From assembly GCA_947644305.1 (NCBI GenBank), contig CANRYS010000009.1:24873-88872 (forward strand): a stretch of 64,000 nucleotides of DNA, read 5' to 3'. Below, one piece after another: positions 46,501 to 54,825 of the stretch. The notes under the pieces are model-generated. The model was not told the DNA's origin and did not search any database. It was given only the letters and a program-made list of their open reading frames with translations. The stretch is from an uncultured Roseburia sp. GTDB lineage: Bacteria; Bacillota; Clostridia; Lachnospirales; Lachnospiraceae. A program made the translations under genes and the position numbers. Each line of letters opens with the position of its first letter. Positions within the stretch are counted from its first letter, which is position 1.

Positions 46501-46684
46501 CTTCTAATTGGTCCGCATTGATACGGTTTAATTCTTTTCTCCAGAAGGTAATGAGATCATCCACCGTAACTTCATGAGTATTTCCATTCAGCTCTTCTGG
46601 TGCTTTCCATTTATACTTCTCCAGTTCCCTGACAAAATTATCCTGATATGCTTTTTCTGATGCACTTTTCACTGTATTACTCAT
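43583..46684 (-). CDS. hsdR: Type I restriction enzyme subunit R
   Basis: A 1033-residue motor and nuclease subunit. The N-terminal nuclease core has NNRFDIVLLINGLPLINIEQKR-type D...ExK spacing (E-Q-K at about 160). The helicase has Walker A TTGSGKT, DEAHRTTMGE, FTGTPLFDE, and QAYSRTNRLFG. It translocates and cuts unmodified DNA with HsdM and HsdS. The start overlaps the NADAR stop by ATGA, so restriction translation depends on that module. AGGAGGC precedes the ATG. Confidence 0.96.
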   Translation of the reverse strand: MSNTVKSASEKAYQDNFVRELEKYKWKAPEELNGNTHEVTVDDLITFWRKELNRINADQLEGVELTDHEFQQVMAKVNQIDNSYEAAKILSAENSVGKIDGIYRDDNPKVTRKQITLTIFRKAEVRGGDSSYRIAREVRTSKNNRFDIVLLINGLPLINIEQKRVDKDLEEAYFQFKRYYRDGEYCNNFMAFSQMMIVTTEIETRYFATPKSIEEFNPAFVFHWADEKNKPINDYKEIVQSFLMIPMAHQMVGDYLVIDEAEREEERRHLLLRPYQVYALRAIEKAAMGYDNEERIPHGGFVWHTTGSGKTITSFKTALFLSTRAGFDKVVFLVDRKELDSNTSKKFKEYSKYEPVDVDDTPYTYNLMKRLESKAGSIIVTTTHKLSALVKHYQDQKDYQVADKKIIFIIDEAHRTTMGEMMQNIKNYFKKNSLFFGFTGTPLFDENSVKGRINEYNELIRTTEGLFGPKLHEYTIDSAIADGNVLGFHVDYINTGEFESYDKLKEQLIEAKVIENPEMAERDIEREVMKLSELEVEKETVKRGIFLYQDETHIPKVVSEILDNWEVQSQDRYFNAILTAKFKTRVIAYYHEFKKQIKSRGMQFNIAMTFSIGNENGDDSEDHMQVVPDEILEEMLEDYRAYTNLSLNVEDIKSGRKNEYFEDLIERTKRGGSGINKKNIDLVIVADQLLTGYDSKRLNTLYVDRMLELQSLIQAYSRTNRLFGKEKEFGTIINFQYPAMTKECVEDALKLYGSGGKSSKVLVDTYSIATEKFKNFIIEMVEILPEPSKWKEFENNPKEKRAFDKAYMAAVMQWNRLQQYYEYAWSDDTFGIDEHTWRKYVGAYKNLNPAGEDQDPGTVIVRPLGKTKLIDAEVINADYILKLIGNKTYTVGEVQCVDDETLRIIYEQIQEVSDMGDSVKSELLKRFVDEELLQGKVLSSTPFDAAFEQWCGEKAKELVGRLAVKWGLDKELLAKTVEAYDISEPEKIPYMEDLIKSLDYEHASEKAANVLAHNMELRGKLPKEIKEIRTKYL

Positions 46685-47178
46685 TCATGCCTCCTATCTG
46701 CTGTACAAATACCATCACGAACTATCATCAACGTATACCCCAGCAAATTCTTTCCCTGCCATTTCGTTCTGTCAAAGCGATTGGGATTTTGCATGGACAT
46801 TCCGATACCCCATATTCGGTCTTTCACAGCACACTCTGCTAAAATTGCAGTTTTCGTAGCCAATAGCAATTTTCTCAAGTCGGCATTTTGGGAAAATTTA
46901 GCCAGCAGTCCCTCATAGACTACAATCTGCCTTATTCCATTCCAGTAATTATCATCATATCCTGACACAAGCCGCCCTAATTCTTTAATACGGGAAACAT
47001 CATCTGTATCTAGTATCTGCACTGCAATATGTTGGTCCTTAAAATACATAGCTTTCTGATACATCATAAACTGTTCCATTGATGAAAATTCTGTTTTTGC
47101 TATTGTAAAGCGGGAAGGATACCAATTACTCAAGTATCCGTTTTCTTCATCCGGGTTATGAAAACATACTACCTGCAT
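46681..47178 (-). CDS. NADAR-domain protein (YbiA-like)
   Basis: A 165-residue NADAR domain: NGYLSNWYPSRF, FSSMEQFMMYQKAMYF, and VKDRIWGIGMS. NADAR proteins cleave N-glycosidic bonds and can remove ADP-ribose from guanine placed by DarT-type toxins. It sits downstream of a small protein and DUF3791 and upstream of hsdR, coupled by ATGA. The remains of a DUF3990 gene nearby suggest an ADP-ribosylation pair. Confidence 0.88.
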   Translation of the reverse strand: MQVVCFHNPDEENGYLSNWYPSRFTIAKTEFSSMEQFMMYQKAMYFKDQHIAVQILDTDDVSRIKELGRLVSGYDDNYWNGIRQIVVYEGLLAKFSQNADLRKLLLATKTAILAECAVKDRIWGIGMSMQNPNRFDRTKWQGKNLLGYTLMIVRDGICTADRRHE

Positions 47179-47595
47179 TTAAATCTCACCCACCTTTTTT
47201 ACTGCCAAATCAAGTTCCAAATCATGAAGCCCGTTATAGGCTTTTATCAAAAATTCTACTGGAATCTTATCAACAACTTCCGAACTCGGCACATCATAAT
47301 ACCACTGATAATAAGCATAAAATTCACCAATCCAATCGGGCATAAAACCATCAAGCGCTTCACCGGATTTCAAAGTATAATTTTCAGTTGTTACAAAATA
47401 TTTCCACAACTCCTCAGCATCCATTGTATTAACATACGCCTTCGCTTCATCAATGCTCTTCCTCGTCTTACTTGTCATATATGTTTTGATAAAATCTTTT
47501 GTATCCTTGTCTGGAAAAGTTTGTGCCACAAAATCAAAGAGTTTTCCTTGATTTTCCACAACATCATCCAAATATGCCTCTGAATATGCCTGCAT
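47179..47595 (-). CDS. Conserved small protein of the DUF3990/DUF3791 neighbourhood
   Basis: A 138-residue protein, starting MQAYSEAYLDDVVENQGKLF behind GAGGTGATCATA. It has an all-helical N-terminal half (QTFPDKDTKDFIKTYMTSKT) and a conserved-looking GFMPDWIGEFYAYYQWYY core. I recall similar proteins beside DUF3990 and DUF3791 in Lachnospiraceae but no defined function. Its TAA abuts the NADAR ATG. Confidence 0.7.
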   Translation of the reverse strand: MQAYSEAYLDDVVENQGKLFDFVAQTFPDKDTKDFIKTYMTSKTRKSIDEAKAYVNTMDAEELWKYFVTTENYTLKSGEALDGFMPDWIGEFYAYYQWYYDVPSSEVVDKIPVEFLIKAYNGLHDLELDLAVKKVGEI

Positions 47596-47623
47596 TATGA
47601 TCACCTCATAACTCAAATTTCAT

Positions 47624-47839
47624 TTACCATGCATGTTTGCCACTCGCAAGTAAACAATCAATATCTATAAATGCATTTTCAATTCGTTCCGTATGATATT
47701 GCCAATAACAGTCGTAAATTTTTTGTGTGATGCCATGGCTGTCCCATTCTTTCAAGACTTCGCCCGCCGTCATTCCCCTATATGTAGCATACTTTTCCAG
47801 AAGATAATTCATAAATAAAAATTTATCACTCAATTTCAT
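47624..47839 (-). CDS. DUF3791 protein
   Basis: A 71-residue protein with the DUF3791 pattern: NYLLEKYATYRGMTAGEVLK followed by WDSHGITQKIYDCYWQYHTE and a C-terminal IENAFIDID helix. DUF3791 genes are typically the upstream partners of DUF3990. The GGGGGG ribosome site is almost adjacent to the ATG; TTG two codons later has better spacing. It overlaps the end of a disrupted gene. Confidence 0.75.
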   Translation of the reverse strand: MKLSDKFLFMNYLLEKYATYRGMTAGEVLKEWDSHGITQKIYDCYWQYHTERIENAFIDIDCLLASGKHAW

Positions 47840-48086
47840 CCCCCCTTAAATATAATGAATTTCCAGGGTCCCCTGTTCTTACTTCATTTTCCCACATATC
47901 ATATATCGCCAATGGACTAAATTCCCATAAATCTAATTCATCGTCACATAGCATCCTATATGTTTTAGAGTTAAGAAAAACACGCAGTCCATCCATGGAA
48001 GAAATTTTTCGGCTTTCAGCAATTTAAGTGGCAACTTCAGCATTGATATAATGTCGCATATGTTCTTTTAATCTTTTATCCAACAT
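47826..48086 (-). pseudogene. Small protein of the DUF3990 module, broken by an in-frame stop
   Basis: From ATG 48086 (behind GGAGGCGATAGTAA) the frame reads MLDKRLKEHMRHYINAEVAT, then TAA at 48024-48026, then continues without gaps through IAESRKISSMDGLRVFLNS and LWEFSPLAIYDMWENEVRTG to TGA at 47826. The later half keeps family-like composition, so one point mutation explains the loss. An 86-residue parent is implied. Confidence 0.65.
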
Positions 48087-48252
48087 TTACTATCGCCTCC
48101 TTAAATTTCAATGTTTGCAAGCCTGCATAAGTGAAAAATGCATACTGATCTGTCAATTTACTTGGTTTTAATAAAATGAGGGCAGTTTCTTCAGAAATTG
48201 CACCTGAAATATAGTCATTGATCGTTAAAATTGTCTTATCATTTGCTACAGG
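48076..48252 (-). pseudogene. 3' remnant of a DUF3990 gene (putative ADP-ribosyltransferase)
   Basis: A 58-codon frame with no start reads PVANDKTILTINDYISGAIS and LILLKPSKLTDQYAFFTYAG to TAA at 48076. The segment after GPVANDKT and the DQYAF...L-FKEA tail match the C-terminal half of DUF3990. The codon before P is TGA, where relatives have Gly. The N-terminal catalytic half is gone; the terminator of hsdS abuts the break. Confidence 0.65.
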
Positions 48253-48261
48253 TCAAAATTT

Positions 48262-48297
48262 AAAAACCTCTATTTGTGGTGATAATACGAGGTTTTT
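48262..48297. terminator. Terminator after hsdS
   Basis: AAAAACCTC (48262-48270) pairs with GAGGTTTTT (48289-48297), with T-runs on both strands. It separates hsdMS from the NADAR-hsdR transcript. Confidence 0.75.
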
Positions 48298-48348
48298 GCA
48301 CTTCCACATTACTCCCATGATATAATATCATATTACTTACCCCCCTTC

Positions 48349-49593
48349 TTATACAAACATTTCTTTTAGGTATGCCTGCTTAATGTTTTTTAGCTTTTGC
48401 AACTTACGCTGATGAAGGGTGATAAGGTGGTCGAGATGTTCAAAATACATTCCTATTACTTGTTGCTCTGCTTTAGTTGGCATTACAACTGGAAAGTCAA
48501 CAAGTATGTTTTGGTTAAGGTGTTTTATCGTACCACCCGTCGCTTTTTTATCTACATAGTCCATTAAAAACGGAGCTTTCAGGTATTGGAAAAGGTACTT
48601 ATTATCCACCTCTGTTTCATCTTTAATTTTCACATTAAAGACCCCCGCATTAAGGGTTGCAGGCATTGATAAACCTTGAACATAAGCCACTTTTCCGAGT
48701 GTTCCGTCTTTTGTAATTAAAATACTTCCATTTTTAATCTGGATGTGCTTATCCTGTTCATACCGTTCCCGTTCGACATAATGGCAAGTAGAATAATTTA
48801 TTACTCCATCTTTAAAATCTGTTCCAGTAATAAGCATATACTTTCCACTATTCAAAAACTCAGATGTTCTCAAATTTTGCCATCCAATTCGTGCATGCAT
48901 TGTTGCCACCTCTGAAAACTTACGCTGTTCCCAATCATCAGTAAAACCTTTAAATCTTCGTTTCGGTTTTTTTTCACCTTCTTGTGGAAACATCTCTGAA
49001 AGATATGATTTTTTTATAAAATTTAACTTATCAAGCTTACGCTGATGAAGGGTGATAAGGTGGTCGAGGTTACAGAAATAGGCTGCAATATTAATTTGTT
49101 CATCTATTGTAGGATAATCAACAATAAAGTTTTCTACAGAAGATTTAGAAATATTTAATTGTGATGAACCTGCCCCTTCACGCTTAAAATACAGTTGATT
49201 CTTGTTAATAATGGAAAATAAAAAATACGGAATTGTCTTATCTGTTATTCTCAACAATGCAACTCTTTGATTTAACACAAATCTATTATTTTCAGGGATT
49301 ATAGCTACTTTTCCGAGTAAATCTCCGTGTCCAACATCGCTCAAAACCATTACTAAATCATTTTTTTGAAGAGTGTCAATAGCATCTTCTATAAATTTGC
49401 CAGACGGTTTTAGTCCACCATCTATAGAAACTGAATTTAAGTTTACCAGTTCGAATGTTCCTTCATCTAATTGATTTTCTTCATGTCCTTTTCCGTTTCT
49501 GTATGTTGTGATATCGGATAGCTTACGCTCTTCCCAATCATCGGTAAACTCGGCAAATCTTCTCTTCGGCGTTTTCCTCTTCTTATTTTCCAT
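48349..49593 (-). CDS. hsdS: Type I restriction enzyme specificity subunit S
   Basis: A 414-residue HsdS with two target-recognition domains. Each is introduced by a FTDDWE-RK stretch (near residues 16 and 217) and closed by LITLHQRKL-KL helices. It defines the DNA sequence bound by HsdM and HsdR. It begins with an overlap on the hsdM stop. The repeated linkers contain a 33-bp exact DNA repeat that could permit domain shuffling. Confidence 0.95.
   Translation of the reverse strand: MENKKRKTPKRRFAEFTDDWEERKLSDITTYRNGKGHEENQLDEGTFELVNLNSVSIDGGLKPSGKFIEDAIDTLQKNDLVMVLSDVGHGDLLGKVAIIPENNRFVLNQRVALLRITDKTIPYFLFSIINKNQLYFKREGAGSSQLNISKSSVENFIVDYPTIDEQINIAAYFCNLDHLITLHQRKLDKLNFIKKSYLSEMFPQEGEKKPKRRFKGFTDDWEQRKFSEVATMHARIGWQNLRTSEFLNSGKYMLITGTDFKDGVINYSTCHYVERERYEQDKHIQIKNGSILITKDGTLGKVAYVQGLSMPATLNAGVFNVKIKDETEVDNKYLFQYLKAPFLMDYVDKKATGGTIKHLNQNILVDFPVVMPTKAEQQVIGMYFEHLDHLITLHQRKLQKLKNIKQAYLKEMFV
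48403..49068. repeat. 33-bp exact direct repeat within hsdS
   Basis: Positions 48403-48435 and 49036-49068 carry the same 33 bases (beginning CTTACGCTGATGAAGGGTGA), encoding the conserved HQRKL helix of each half. Spacing is 633 bases. Confidence 0.9.
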
Positions 49594-52169
49594 TACATCA
49601 CCACCAAATCCTGTTGCAATAAACTAAAGGTATTCATCAATTCTTTGATTTCCTCATCTATGCTATCCATCGTTTGATCATACCTATTATGAAGCATTTT
49701 CAATGTTTCAATCTCGTCCTTCAATTTATACGTTGCTAACTCAGCGATATCCTCCACAAAAGTACCAAACCACTTCACATACATCAATTCATCAATCTCA
49801 GCATCCGTTAGTTTCTCTATCCGGTCCTCAATTTCCTTTGCGAGACTAATTTCTGCATCTTTAATCTTTTTCGCCAGCGTCGTCTTTTTTGAAATAAGGG
49901 CCTCCACCTTTTTCAATAATTCATACTTTTGTGTATGTTTATCACATAGCTTTAATTCAGATTTTACAGCCTTGCTTTCAAATATTGCCTGCGCATCCCC
50001 ATCCGCATTTTTCTTCAATGTCTCAAACAACGCCTCATTTTCCAACGTGTCTTCTTCCATTGCCGACTCCGCTAACTGTATCAGTTCATCCTCTGTTTCC
50101 TGTAGTCTGTTTTTATCTTTATTTATCAGGTCGACAGCATCCTTATACAAGCATTTTTTAATAATCTCATTAGGTACGATTACACCCTTCCAGCCATCCT
50201 GCTCTTCCCGCTTATTTTTCCCGCTGCCTTTGGTTACCATATGTGGTTCTCTCATTCTCCCCACATGATAAAAACCTGCGGTCGCGATCATTTCACTATC
50301 ATGTGTCAGACTTCCGATCCAAATATCTGCTACCCTCTGGTATCCATCGTATTCATCGATAAACTCATAATCATGTAGCATGGATAATATTTCTGCATGC
50401 ATTTTATCCTTAACTGCAATAATATCATTTATGTCACTCAAATCTCTTATTGTGCCCATATATTTCTCTGTGAACACACCCGCCTTTTGCTTTGTTTCTG
50501 CAATAATCGAAACCAGCTTTTCACTGGACAATATTTCTTCTTCCAAAATGGTAATATCCGAATCGATCTCTACATACCCATCTCTGATATATTTGAGATG
50601 ATTTTTAAACACATCACCGCTCAATGTATTTATAGCCTTTAACGCTTTTACATTTTCTTCCGGTATGCCGCCAAGGAGATGAGCATCCACATCATGTGCT
50701 ATTTCATGATCTATCCTTTCTACATAACGAGGAATATTCAAATTATAGTCATTACGAATAATGTCCTCTCGTCTTGCTGCGAAACTATACCCAGAAATGA
50801 CTTTTCTATCACGATATGTATGGATAATCCTTGCAATGTCCTTTTCCTGAAGCACATTTTGTTTTCCAACTTTAATAAAACTGCTTGAAGCATCGATGAT
50901 AAGAACTGAATCATCGTTCTTTCTATTCTTTTTTAAAACCATTACTACCACCGGAATACCTGTGTTGGTAAATAAATTATTAGGCAATCCAATGATCGTA
51001 TCTATACGATTTTTATCCAGCAGTTTCTTTCGGATTTCACCTTCTGTACCACCTCGAAACAGCACACCATGAGGCAGTACAATAGACATGGTTCCTTCTG
51101 TTTCCAGATGATATAACCCATGTAGCAGAAAGGCATAATCACCTTTTGAATCTGGTGGAAGACATCCGACAGATTCAAATCGGGGATCACTTACTTTTAA
51201 TCCGGCTTTATTCCATTTTGACAAAGAATAAGGCGGATTCATCACTACTGCATCAAACTGAACTCCTTCATCCGGATTTTGTGGATCTTCCGGCCAGTCT
51301 TCTGCCAACGTATCCCCATTTTTAATCGTCATCTTATCTGGTTTGACACCATGTAAAAGTAAATTCATTCGAGTCAGGTTATATGTCGCCGTATTTTTCT
51401 CTTGTCCATAATACTCCAGATCCCGCTTTCTCTCCTCACTCAAATGTTTTCCTACGGTCAACAAAAGCGACCCTGAGCCCACACAAGGGTCATAGATGGA
51501 TGATATATCTGATGTCTGTACGACAGTTTGCGCTAAAATCTCACTTACCTGTCTCGGTGTATAGAATTCCCCTGCCTTTTTACCAGACTCCATCGCAAAC
51601 TGACCGATCAAATATTCATATGCATCGCCGAGAATATCATTTTTTTGTAACGCGATCATATCCAGATCAGCAAAGAGTAAAATAAGCGCCTTAATATTTT
51701 TACTCCGATCATTCAAATTGCTGCCTAATGCCGTATCTGTCAGATCCATATTACTATTTGCAAAAAGCCCCTTAAATTCCGTCGACTCATCCGAAACAGC
51801 AATGGTTCGCTCAAAATGATTCAAAGAATCCGTAACTTTTTGTAATTCAAAATTGCCCTCATTAATATCAATGAGCCATGATTGATATAAATACTCTGGT
51901 GCGACATAATACCCCAAAGTGCCCTGTATCATATTTTCAACCTCTTTCCCATATGTCTCCTTTGCTTTTTTGTATTCTTCAACTAATTCTCTTTCTGTCA
52001 CATCTTTTGAACCATTAGCTATGCTAAAAATGTACAATGTTTTGTCACTTAAAAATTTATAAAACATTAACCCCAACATATAGTCTTTATATCTGCTTGC
52101 ATCCATAGAACCTCTCAGTTCATTTGCTCCATCCCATAAACGCCTCTTAATATCCTCAATTGATACCAT
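49593..52169 (-). CDS. hsdM: Type I restriction enzyme methyltransferase subunit M
   Basis: An 858-residue N6-adenine methyltransferase. It has the HsdM N-domain, GEFYTPRQVSEILAQTV, motif I YDPCVGSGSLLLTV and motif IV MNPPYSLSKW. A C-terminal extension of about 300 residues is rich in coiled coil (SAMEEDTLENEALFETLKKN), as in the long HsdM class. It methylates the site chosen by HsdS. GGAGCGGTAATT precedes the ATG. Confidence 0.96.
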   Translation of the reverse strand: MVSIEDIKRRLWDGANELRGSMDASRYKDYMLGLMFYKFLSDKTLYIFSIANGSKDVTERELVEEYKKAKETYGKEVENMIQGTLGYYVAPEYLYQSWLIDINEGNFELQKVTDSLNHFERTIAVSDESTEFKGLFANSNMDLTDTALGSNLNDRSKNIKALILLFADLDMIALQKNDILGDAYEYLIGQFAMESGKKAGEFYTPRQVSEILAQTVVQTSDISSIYDPCVGSGSLLLTVGKHLSEERKRDLEYYGQEKNTATYNLTRMNLLLHGVKPDKMTIKNGDTLAEDWPEDPQNPDEGVQFDAVVMNPPYSLSKWNKAGLKVSDPRFESVGCLPPDSKGDYAFLLHGLYHLETEGTMSIVLPHGVLFRGGTEGEIRKKLLDKNRIDTIIGLPNNLFTNTGIPVVVMVLKKNRKNDDSVLIIDASSSFIKVGKQNVLQEKDIARIIHTYRDRKVISGYSFAARREDIIRNDYNLNIPRYVERIDHEIAHDVDAHLLGGIPEENVKALKAINTLSGDVFKNHLKYIRDGYVEIDSDITILEEEILSSEKLVSIIAETKQKAGVFTEKYMGTIRDLSDINDIIAVKDKMHAEILSMLHDYEFIDEYDGYQRVADIWIGSLTHDSEMIATAGFYHVGRMREPHMVTKGSGKNKREEQDGWKGVIVPNEIIKKCLYKDAVDLINKDKNRLQETEDELIQLAESAMEEDTLENEALFETLKKNADGDAQAIFESKAVKSELKLCDKHTQKYELLKKVEALISKKTTLAKKIKDAEISLAKEIEDRIEKLTDAEIDELMYVKWFGTFVEDIAELATYKLKDEIETLKMLHNRYDQTMDSIDEEIKELMNTFSLLQQDLVVM

Positions 52170-52485
52170 AATTACCGCTCCATTTCTATTCTTTATCTCT
52201 TGTGCATTCTATCACAAACTGTACATATAACAAACAAAAGAAGCAATCCTACTACCTGTAAGACCACTTCTTCCATCCTTTCTGATGCATACAAGAGTAT
52301 TATAGCATAATATATTACTCCCACCAAACATTTTGTTACTTATTTTCATTTTACACAGAGCCTGATACGGCGTTGAAACTTTCCAGCAGCTTAAATATTT
52401 GATTGTCATAACCCCAGCAAAAAAACTTCAATTGTCCCGCTGGCTGAAATGCGTGCTAAACTTGTCCACACCTCGATTCCCTATA
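52170..52485. other. Intergenic stretch between hsdM and the lipoprotein gene
   Basis: No gene is seen. A weak stem near 52230-52275 (CTTCTT with AAGAAG) and a possible stop signal for the lipoprotein gene are the only structures. A promoter for hsdM should lie in 52170-52330 but no clean -35/-10 pair was found. Confidence 0.4.
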
Positions 52486-53508
52486 TTATAAGGCTTGTTT
52501 TTTTATTTCATAAAAAGTCATATTGCTATTCTCATCACTTGTTGTCAAATAAAAAAAGAAATCTTCATTCTTTGCCATCGCCCGATAATATAAATACTCT
52601 TCCTCTTTTATCAGTCCATTTTTTTCATAAATCTTTTGAAATGCATCATCCGAACCCAGCTTTGCTTCATAAATACTATCCTGCGCCAATATAAATATCA
52701 TTTCATCAACCACATCCACGGCAACCGCCTTGCGGATCCCCGGTAACATCAATTCTTCTGGTTCTTCCATTCCCAGCTTTAAAAAACTGATCTGTGTGGT
52801 ATCTGACGAATTGATTCCATAGATCCCATCCTCCGTAATACATACATTTTTTAATGAGACATCCTCCCAGCTTTCTGCGACCTCTTGATTTACAAAATCA
52901 TAAGCATACATTATTTCATTCTCAATATCATAAAAAATAGAATACTGATCTTTGATAACCCCCTCCCACTCTAAGTTATCAATAAATTCGATTCCTTTCC
53001 ACTTTTTAATTGGGATTTTTTCAGCAGATCCGTCTTCTTCATTAATAACATATAAAAAAGCCTCTTCAAACTCTTCACTGTCTCTTCGGTTACCTTCCTC
53101 ATCAGCAGCATATACTTTTGTTGTTCTGTTCACGACTCTGCCATACAATTTCCCAGATTGGCTTTTGTAAAATGCCGACAAAATATCCTCTCCCGTTGTC
53201 ACAAGAATCTGTGACTTATCCCATTTACCTGATAAATATTCATATTTGGTACAATGGCTTACACCTGCTGCCGGGAATGCCCCTGTCATAATGCTAAACG
53301 AATTGGAACTATTTATCATTGATTCCCCCCATCCCAAATCACTCACTTTATTATTTTTAGGATGTGCAATTTCCCGGCACACATAGATATCTTTTTCCAA
53401 TGCCGTTGTAGTTGAAGTTGTAGAAGTTTCCTCATTCGAGGCACATGAAGTACATAAGATTATAACTAATACAAACACAAATACGAATACTTTATTATGA
53501 CAACTCAT
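52486..53508 (-). CDS. Lipoprotein, paralogue A
   Basis: A 340-residue lipoprotein with signal peptide and lipobox LCTSC near residue 22. The mature part is beta-rich and propeller-like (DEMIFILAQDSIYEAKLGSD). I do not recognise a family. It is closely related to the protein at 54260. The start at 53508 has a weak GGGGG site. Confidence 0.7.
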   Translation of the reverse strand: MSCHNKVFVFVFVLVIILCTSCASNEETSTTSTTTALEKDIYVCREIAHPKNNKVSDLGWGESMINSSNSFSIMTGAFPAAGVSHCTKYEYLSGKWDKSQILVTTGEDILSAFYKSQSGKLYGRVVNRTTKVYAADEEGNRRDSEEFEEAFLYVINEEDGSAEKIPIKKWKGIEFIDNLEWEGVIKDQYSIFYDIENEIMYAYDFVNQEVAESWEDVSLKNVCITEDGIYGINSSDTTQISFLKLGMEEPEELMLPGIRKAVAVDVVDEMIFILAQDSIYEAKLGSDDAFQKIYEKNGLIKEEEYLYYRAMAKNEDFFFYLTTSDENSNMTFYEIKKQAL

Positions 53509-54825
53509 GTTTAACCCCCGTTCATGCAATCTTTAAAATGATAATTAATTCAAATAATTTTGAAGACCCGTAAAATGGAAAGAGATCCGAGGCATAATTA
53601 TAAACATGACTATTTACATAAAATGTCCGAGTGTAATAATAATACCTATAATGATGCCAAGTAATATGTAAATCACTCTGGAAAAAAGACCGAATGACAT
53701 TTTAGACATGGATTCTTGTGTATCATCAACAGGTATTAAAATAGATGTGGGCGAATCATAATTCTCAGACAATCTTCCTGTTTTTGAATTTATGGGTGGC
53801 TCAATAGGTTTTTTGCTGCTTGCAAAATCAGTGGATTTATCATCTAAGGAATCAAACGTATCTTTTTGGGACTGCTCAAAATATTCGTATGCCGGTTTTA
53901 TATTGGAAGCATCAAATCCTTTTAATTTATTACCAGCCCACAGATAAGCAGCATCGTGATGATCTATATATACTAGAAGAACGGTATTTCCTGACTGGGT
54001 AAATATTACCCTAAAATCCTGTGTCACTCTGGCACTTTTAAAATCAAGCCTGGTATTGAGCTTTTCTATTTTTAAACTGTCACTTCTTAGGCTCCGACGC
54101 ATAAGCCGGATAGTTTCAAGCGACTTTTTCTGTGTTTTCTTATCTAATCTTGAAAATGCGTCTATGTAAGTGTCAGAGCAAACTACGTTTGTTGTCATGC
54201 GTATTCTCCTATATCTAAAACATTTGTTATAATAATTTTTAAAACGATTTGGTAAAAATTTATTTTTTTATTTCATAAAAAGTCTTATTGCTATTCTCAT
54301 CACTTCTTGTCAGATAAAAAACGAAACCGCCATCTTTTTCCACTGCCTGATAATATAAATATTCATCCTCTTTTATAAGTCCATCTTTTTCATAAATCTT
54401 TTCAAATGCTTCATCCGAACCCAGCTTTGCTTCATAAATGCCATCCTGCGCCAACACAAATATCATTCCATCAACCACATTCACAGCAATCGCTTTGCGG
54501 ATCCCCGGTAACATCAGTTCTTCTGGTTCTTCCACTCCCAGCTTCAAAAAACTGATCTGCGTGGCATCTGACGAATTGATTCCATAGATCCCATCATCCG
54601 TGGCGCACACGTCTTTTAATGAAACATCTTCCCAGCTTTCCGCCATTTCCTGATTCACAAAGTCATAAGCATACATTATTTTATTATCATAATCATAAAA
54701 AATGGAATACTGGTCTTTGATAACCCCCTCCCACTCTAAGTTATCAATAAATTCGATTCCTTTCCACTTTTTAATTGGGATTTTTTCAGCAGATCCGTCT
54801 TCTTCATTAATAACATATAAAAAAA
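52949..54825. repeat. Direct repeat between lipoprotein paralogues
   Basis: The DNA around 52950-53055 and 54715-54820 is nearly identical, spaced 1765 bases. The flanking gene segments are also clearly related. The duplication brackets the RelE-fold gene. Confidence 0.8.
53614..54198 (-). CDS. RelE/ParE-fold protein with C-terminal membrane anchor
   Basis: A 194-residue protein. Residues 1-95 match the RelE/ParE toxin fold (DAFSRLDKKTQKKSLETIRL, SARVTQDFRVIFTQSGNTVL, YIDHHDAAYLWA). A linker (95-165, Ser/Asp/Pro-rich) leads to a single helix near 172-192 at the very end, a tail-anchor layout. RelE toxins are normally soluble and paired with an antitoxin; none is visible. It lies between the two paralogous lipoprotein genes. 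Confidence 0.65.
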   Translation of the reverse strand: MTTNVVCSDTYIDAFSRLDKKTQKKSLETIRLMRRSLRSDSLKIEKLNTRLDFKSARVTQDFRVIFTQSGNTVLLVYIDHHDAAYLWAGNKLKGFDASNIKPAYEYFEQSQKDTFDSLDDKSTDFASSKKPIEPPINSKTGRLSENYDSPTSILIPVDDTQESMSKMSFGLFSRVIYILLGIIIGIIITLGHFM

